Part shown: positions 62,034 to 64,000 of the stretch, in pieces
How positions within the stretch are numbered: the first letter of the stretch is position 1
Layout of the letters: each line of letters opens with the position of its first letter
Source of the DNA: Symbiobacterium sp040797425
GTDB lineage: Bacteria > Bacillota > Sulfobacillia > Symbiobacteriales > Symbiobacteriaceae
DNA: 64,000 nucleotides
Reading direction: 5' to 3'
Assembly (NCBI RefSeq): GCF_040797425.1
Contig: NZ_JBFNEH010000008.1
Coordinates: 1 to 64,000 of the forward strand
Notes under the pieces: model-generated
What the model saw: only the letters and a program-made list of their open reading frames with translations
The model's database searches: none
What the model was told of the DNA's origin: nothing
Program-made: the position numbers and the translations under genes

Positions 62034-63134
62034 TCAATCGCACTCCAATGCCGTGCGCAGATTGGTCAGGTTCTGGTGCATGATGCTGAAGTAGTTCTCA
62101 CCCGCCGCCACCTGCTCGGGCGTAAGCCCCTCAAAGGGGTTCAGCACCAGCGTCTGGGCGCCCACCTCCTGGGCCACGACCCGGGCGACCTTGTCGCTGG
62201 CCAGCGTCTCAAAGAAGATGTAGCGCACGTCCTGCTCCCGGGCCTCCTCCACCACGGCCCTGAGGGCCCCGGGCGTCGGCTCGGCGTCGGGGGAGAGACC
62301 CATCACCGCCCGCTGCTCCAGCCCGTACCGGTGGGCCAGGTAGCCGAAGGCCGCATGAGTGGTGAAGAAAACCCGCCGCCGGCACTGGGAGAGGCCCGCG
62401 CGGAAATCCTGGTCCAGCGAGTCCAGCTCCGCGAGGTACTCTGCCGCCCGCGCCCGGTAGTAGTCGGCGCCCTCGGGGTCGGCGGCGGCGAGGGCGTCGC
62501 GGATCCGGGCCACCGCGTGGGCCGCCCCGGCGGGGTCGAGCCACACGTGCGGGTCGAGGTCGCCGTGGTCGTGCGTATCACTGCCGGCGGTGGCGGCCGC
62601 GTCTCTGGCTTCCTCCCCGCCGGCGGCCCTGTGGCCGCTCTCCTCATCTGGTTGGCCCAGGACGTCCACCGCGTCGCCGTCTGCTTCGTGCTCGGGGTAA
62701 GCCCCTTCCGTCGCCTCGCCGTCCTCGCCGTGCTCGTGCCCGGCAACGTCCAGAAGGGCGAACCCTTCGCTGGTCTCCACCACCTGCAGCTCCCGGTTGT
62801 CCAGCGACGCCAGCACCTGGCCGACCCAGTGCTCCAGGCCCGCACCGTTATAGAGAAACACGTCGGCCGCATTCAGGGTACGGATGTCCCGCACCGACGG
62901 TTCCCAGTTGTGGGGCTCGGCGCCGGGGGGCACCAGCTGCACCAGGTCGATGCGGTCTCCTCCCACAGCCCGGGCAAACTCATAGACCGGATAGATGCTG
63001 GCGACCACCTTCAGGCGGCCGTCTGCAGCAAAGGCCGTGCCGGCGGCGCCAGACCCCCCGACGCCGCCGCACCCGGCAACCAACAGAAGAACGAGCGCCA
63101 TCAAGGCACTCCAGGCCGAACGGCGCATCCTCAC
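62034..63134 (-). CDS. znuA: Zinc-binding lipoprotein ZnuA
   Basis: A 366-aa solute-binding lipoprotein. The lipobox LLVAGC ends at about residue 22. Metal ligands include PHNWEPS (near residue 75) and THAAFGYLAHRYG (near residue 255). Between them, about residues 133-190 form an Asp/Glu/His-rich loop that includes THDHGDLDPHVWLDP. GTG at 63134 with GGGGG 9 nt upstream is preferred; an ATG at 63128 is in frame. Confidence 0.93.
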   Translation of the reverse strand: MRMRRSAWSALMALVLLLVAGCGGVGGSGAAGTAFAADGRLKVVASIYPVYEFARAVGGDRIDLVQLVPPGAEPHNWEPSVRDIRTLNAADVFLYNGAGLEHWVGQVLASLDNRELQVVETSEGFALLDVAGHEHGEDGEATEGAYPEHEADGDAVDVLGQPDEESGHRAAGGEEARDAAATAGSDTHDHGDLDPHVWLDPAGAAHAVARIRDALAAADPEGADYYRARAAEYLAELDSLDQDFRAGLSQCRRRVFFTTHAAFGYLAHRYGLEQRAVMGLSPDAEPTPGALRAVVEEAREQDVRYIFFETLASDKVARVVAQEVGAQTLVLNPFEGLTPEQVAAGENYFSIMHQNLTNLRTALECD

Positions 63135-63196
63135 GCAGAAAATCCCCCTTGTCGCTGGCAAGAAGAGCGCAGTACACCCTCGAACGGGATTATCCG

Positions 63197-63240
63197 CCGC
63201 AAATAGGACTACTGTCAAGTAGGATTCTTATTGTTTGCGG
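63197..63240. promoter_or_regulatory. Dyad region between zur and znuA, candidate Zur operator
   Basis: CCGCAAA and TTTGCGG bound a 44-bp AT-rich segment containing CTACT gtca AGTAG. CAAATAGGA at 63200-63208 recurs inverted as TCCTATTTG at 63693-63701 upstream of zur. Confidence 0.35.
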
Positions 63241-63655
63241 CGCAGGCCGGGCAGTAGCCAAACAGCTCGATCCGGTGAGACGAGATGACGAACCCGTGCT
63301 GCTCCCGCGCCACCGCCGCCAGCTCCTTGATGGGGCAGTGCGCCAGCGGGATCTCCGTGCCGCACTCAAGGCAGACGAGCATGTGGTTGTGTGCGGTCCG
63401 GTTGAGGGAGTACTGGGCGTTCCGGCCCGGCAGTTTCACCTCGGTAACAACGTTCAGCTTCCCCATCAGGCGCAGGTTGCGGTAGATGGTGTCGAGGCCC
63501 ACCTCCGGATACGTCGCCCGCACCTGCTGGTAGATCTCGTCGGCGGTGAGCTCCGCGTCGCCCGCGTTCAGCAGGACTTCGACGATCAGCCGGCGCTGCG
63601 GCGTCAGCTTGCAGCCCATCTCCTTGAGCCGTCCCAGGACCTCCTCAACCGTCAT
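63215..63655 (-). CDS. Fur-family zinc regulator (Zur-like)
   Basis: A 146-aa repressor. The N-terminal winged helix has KLTPQRRLIVEVLL (about 16-29) and ADEIYQQVRATYPEVGLDTIYRNL (about 38-61). Metal ligands are in HNHMLVCLECG (about 91-101) and the C-terminal GYCPACA. Linkage to znuACB suggests zinc rather than iron. ATG at 63655 follows GGAGAG-type sequence. Confidence 0.9.
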   Translation of the reverse strand: MTVEEVLGRLKEMGCKLTPQRRLIVEVLLNAGDAELTADEIYQQVRATYPEVGLDTIYRNLRLMGKLNVVTEVKLPGRNAQYSLNRTAHNHMLVCLECGTEIPLAHCPIKELAAVAREQHGFVISSHRIELFGYCPACAANNKNPT

Positions 63656-63692
63656 CGGCTCTCCTCCCCTTCGGCACCCATCCAGGAAAATT

Positions 63693-63701
63693 CCTATTTG
63701 G
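63693..63701 (+). promoter_or_regulatory. Second CAAATAGGA-type motif upstream of zur
   Basis: TCCTATTTG, the inverse of CAAATAGGA at 63200, is 38 bp before the zur start. A shared operator half-site for autoregulation is possible. Confidence 0.3.
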
Positions 63702-63746
63702 AGTCTAGCGGGCGAACCTCCCCGTGTCAAGCCATAGTCGCGGCGC

Positions 63747-63774
63747 CGCCCGGGCCCTCCCAGGGGCCCGGGCG
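63747..63774 (-). terminator. Hairpin after the right-edge gene
   Basis: GCCCGGGCCC / GGGCCCGGGC, a perfect 10-bp stem extended by one G-C pair, 22 bp past the stop of the partial CDS. No T run follows. Confidence 0.55.
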
Positions 63775-63795
63775 TGCAGGCGCTCTCTGCCGGTG

Positions 63796-64000
63796 TTACA
63801 GGACGTCCAGGACGTCCGTGCCCAGCACCAGGTCGATGTCGTGCTCGGCGGCCGGATCGGGCTCCACGCGGTACTCCAGCACGGGAACCACGCTGAACAG
63901 CTCCTCGGAAACGTCGAGGCCAGGCGTCCGCACCACCGCCACGGTGCTCGGCAGCACAGCCGCGCTCACATGGACACGACTCACCTCGAAGCCGGCGGCC
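63796..64000 (-). CDS. 3' end of an unidentified gene (partial)
   Basis: The frame is open to the window edge (AAGFE upstream of the listed GTG), so this is probably the C-terminal about 68 residues of a longer protein. The segment VSRVHVSAAVLPSTVAVVRT and LEYRVEPDPAAEHDIDLVLGTDVL is beta-rich and acidic. No family is recognised. Confidence 0.5.
   Translation of the reverse strand, partial: AAGFEVSRVHVSAAVLPSTVAVVRTPGLDVSEELFSVVPVLEYRVEPDPAAEHDIDLVLGTDVLDVL

Overview
This window is a very G+C-rich stretch of a spore-forming Bacillota chromosome. The combination of a full spoIIIA operon, spo0A, the spoIIA (sigma-F) operon, spoIVB, spoIIM, an OLE RNA with its partner membrane protein, and strong G/C bias fits a Symbiobacterium-like thermophilic lineage. 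That assignment is inference from gene content and order, not from a database search.

Most of the window (about 13.7-56.2 kb, plus 2.6-11.0 kb) is read on the minus strand. It follows the order of the B. subtilis region lysA - spoVA - spoIIA - dacF - deoB - xerD - spoIIM - yqxK - nudF and the region bkdR - spo0A - spoIVB - recN - argR - tlyA - dxs - ispA - xseB - xseA - folD - nusB - asp23 - spoIIIA - efp - papA - aroQ. Departures from that order are informative: spoVAA-AD are absent between sigF and lysA, the purine nucleoside phosphorylase gene is replaced by a plus-strand ABC exporter pair, and accBC is absent between asp23 and spoIIIAH.

Layout: 0-2.5 kb, tRNA 3' end, purEK and a TPR protein; 2.6-5.5 kb, a MacAB-like exporter without its ATPase; 5.7-11.0 kb, lysA, spoVAEa, the spoIIA operon and dacF; 11.2-13.5 kb, ABC exporter (+); 13.5-17.3 kb, deoB, xerD and ald; 17.5-19.9 kb, spoIIM, an EndoQ-like nuclease and nudF; 20-24.6 kb, two leucine/phenylalanine-dehydrogenase paralogues behind a sigma-54-type promoter and the adjacent sigma-54 activator; 24.7-30.3 kb, spo0A, spoIVB, recN, argR and nadK; 30.3-31.5 kb, a plus-strand island with two 55-bp dyad elements and two low-complexity proteins; 31.5-41.2 kb, tlyA, dxs, oapA, OLE RNA, ispA, xseB/A, folD, a TsaD-like gene, nusB and the Asp23/AmaP group; 42.5-49.8 kb, a polysaccharide deacetylase, a nucleotidyltransferase-like gene and spoIIIAH-AA; 49.9-56.2 kb, a Zn-ribbon protein, efp, pepQ-like, aroQ, rhomboid, kbl and tdh; 56.5-60.3 kb, thioesterase, SDR, 5'-nucleotidase and a lipoprotein glycoside-hydrolase-like protein; 60.4-63.7 kb, zur-znuACB; then a partial gene at the right edge.

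Regulatory signals readable by eye include a sigma-H promoter before spoIIAA, a sigma-E promoter before spoIIIAA, a sigma-F-like promoter before spoIVB, a sigma-54 promoter before the second dehydrogenase, an ArgR-box-like dyad before argR, and a sigma-A promoter for the OLE RNA. The most striking element is the OLE RNA (35,418-36,074), closed by a perfect 11-bp terminal helix. A second 13-nt segment just upstream of oapA could compete for the same 5' strand.
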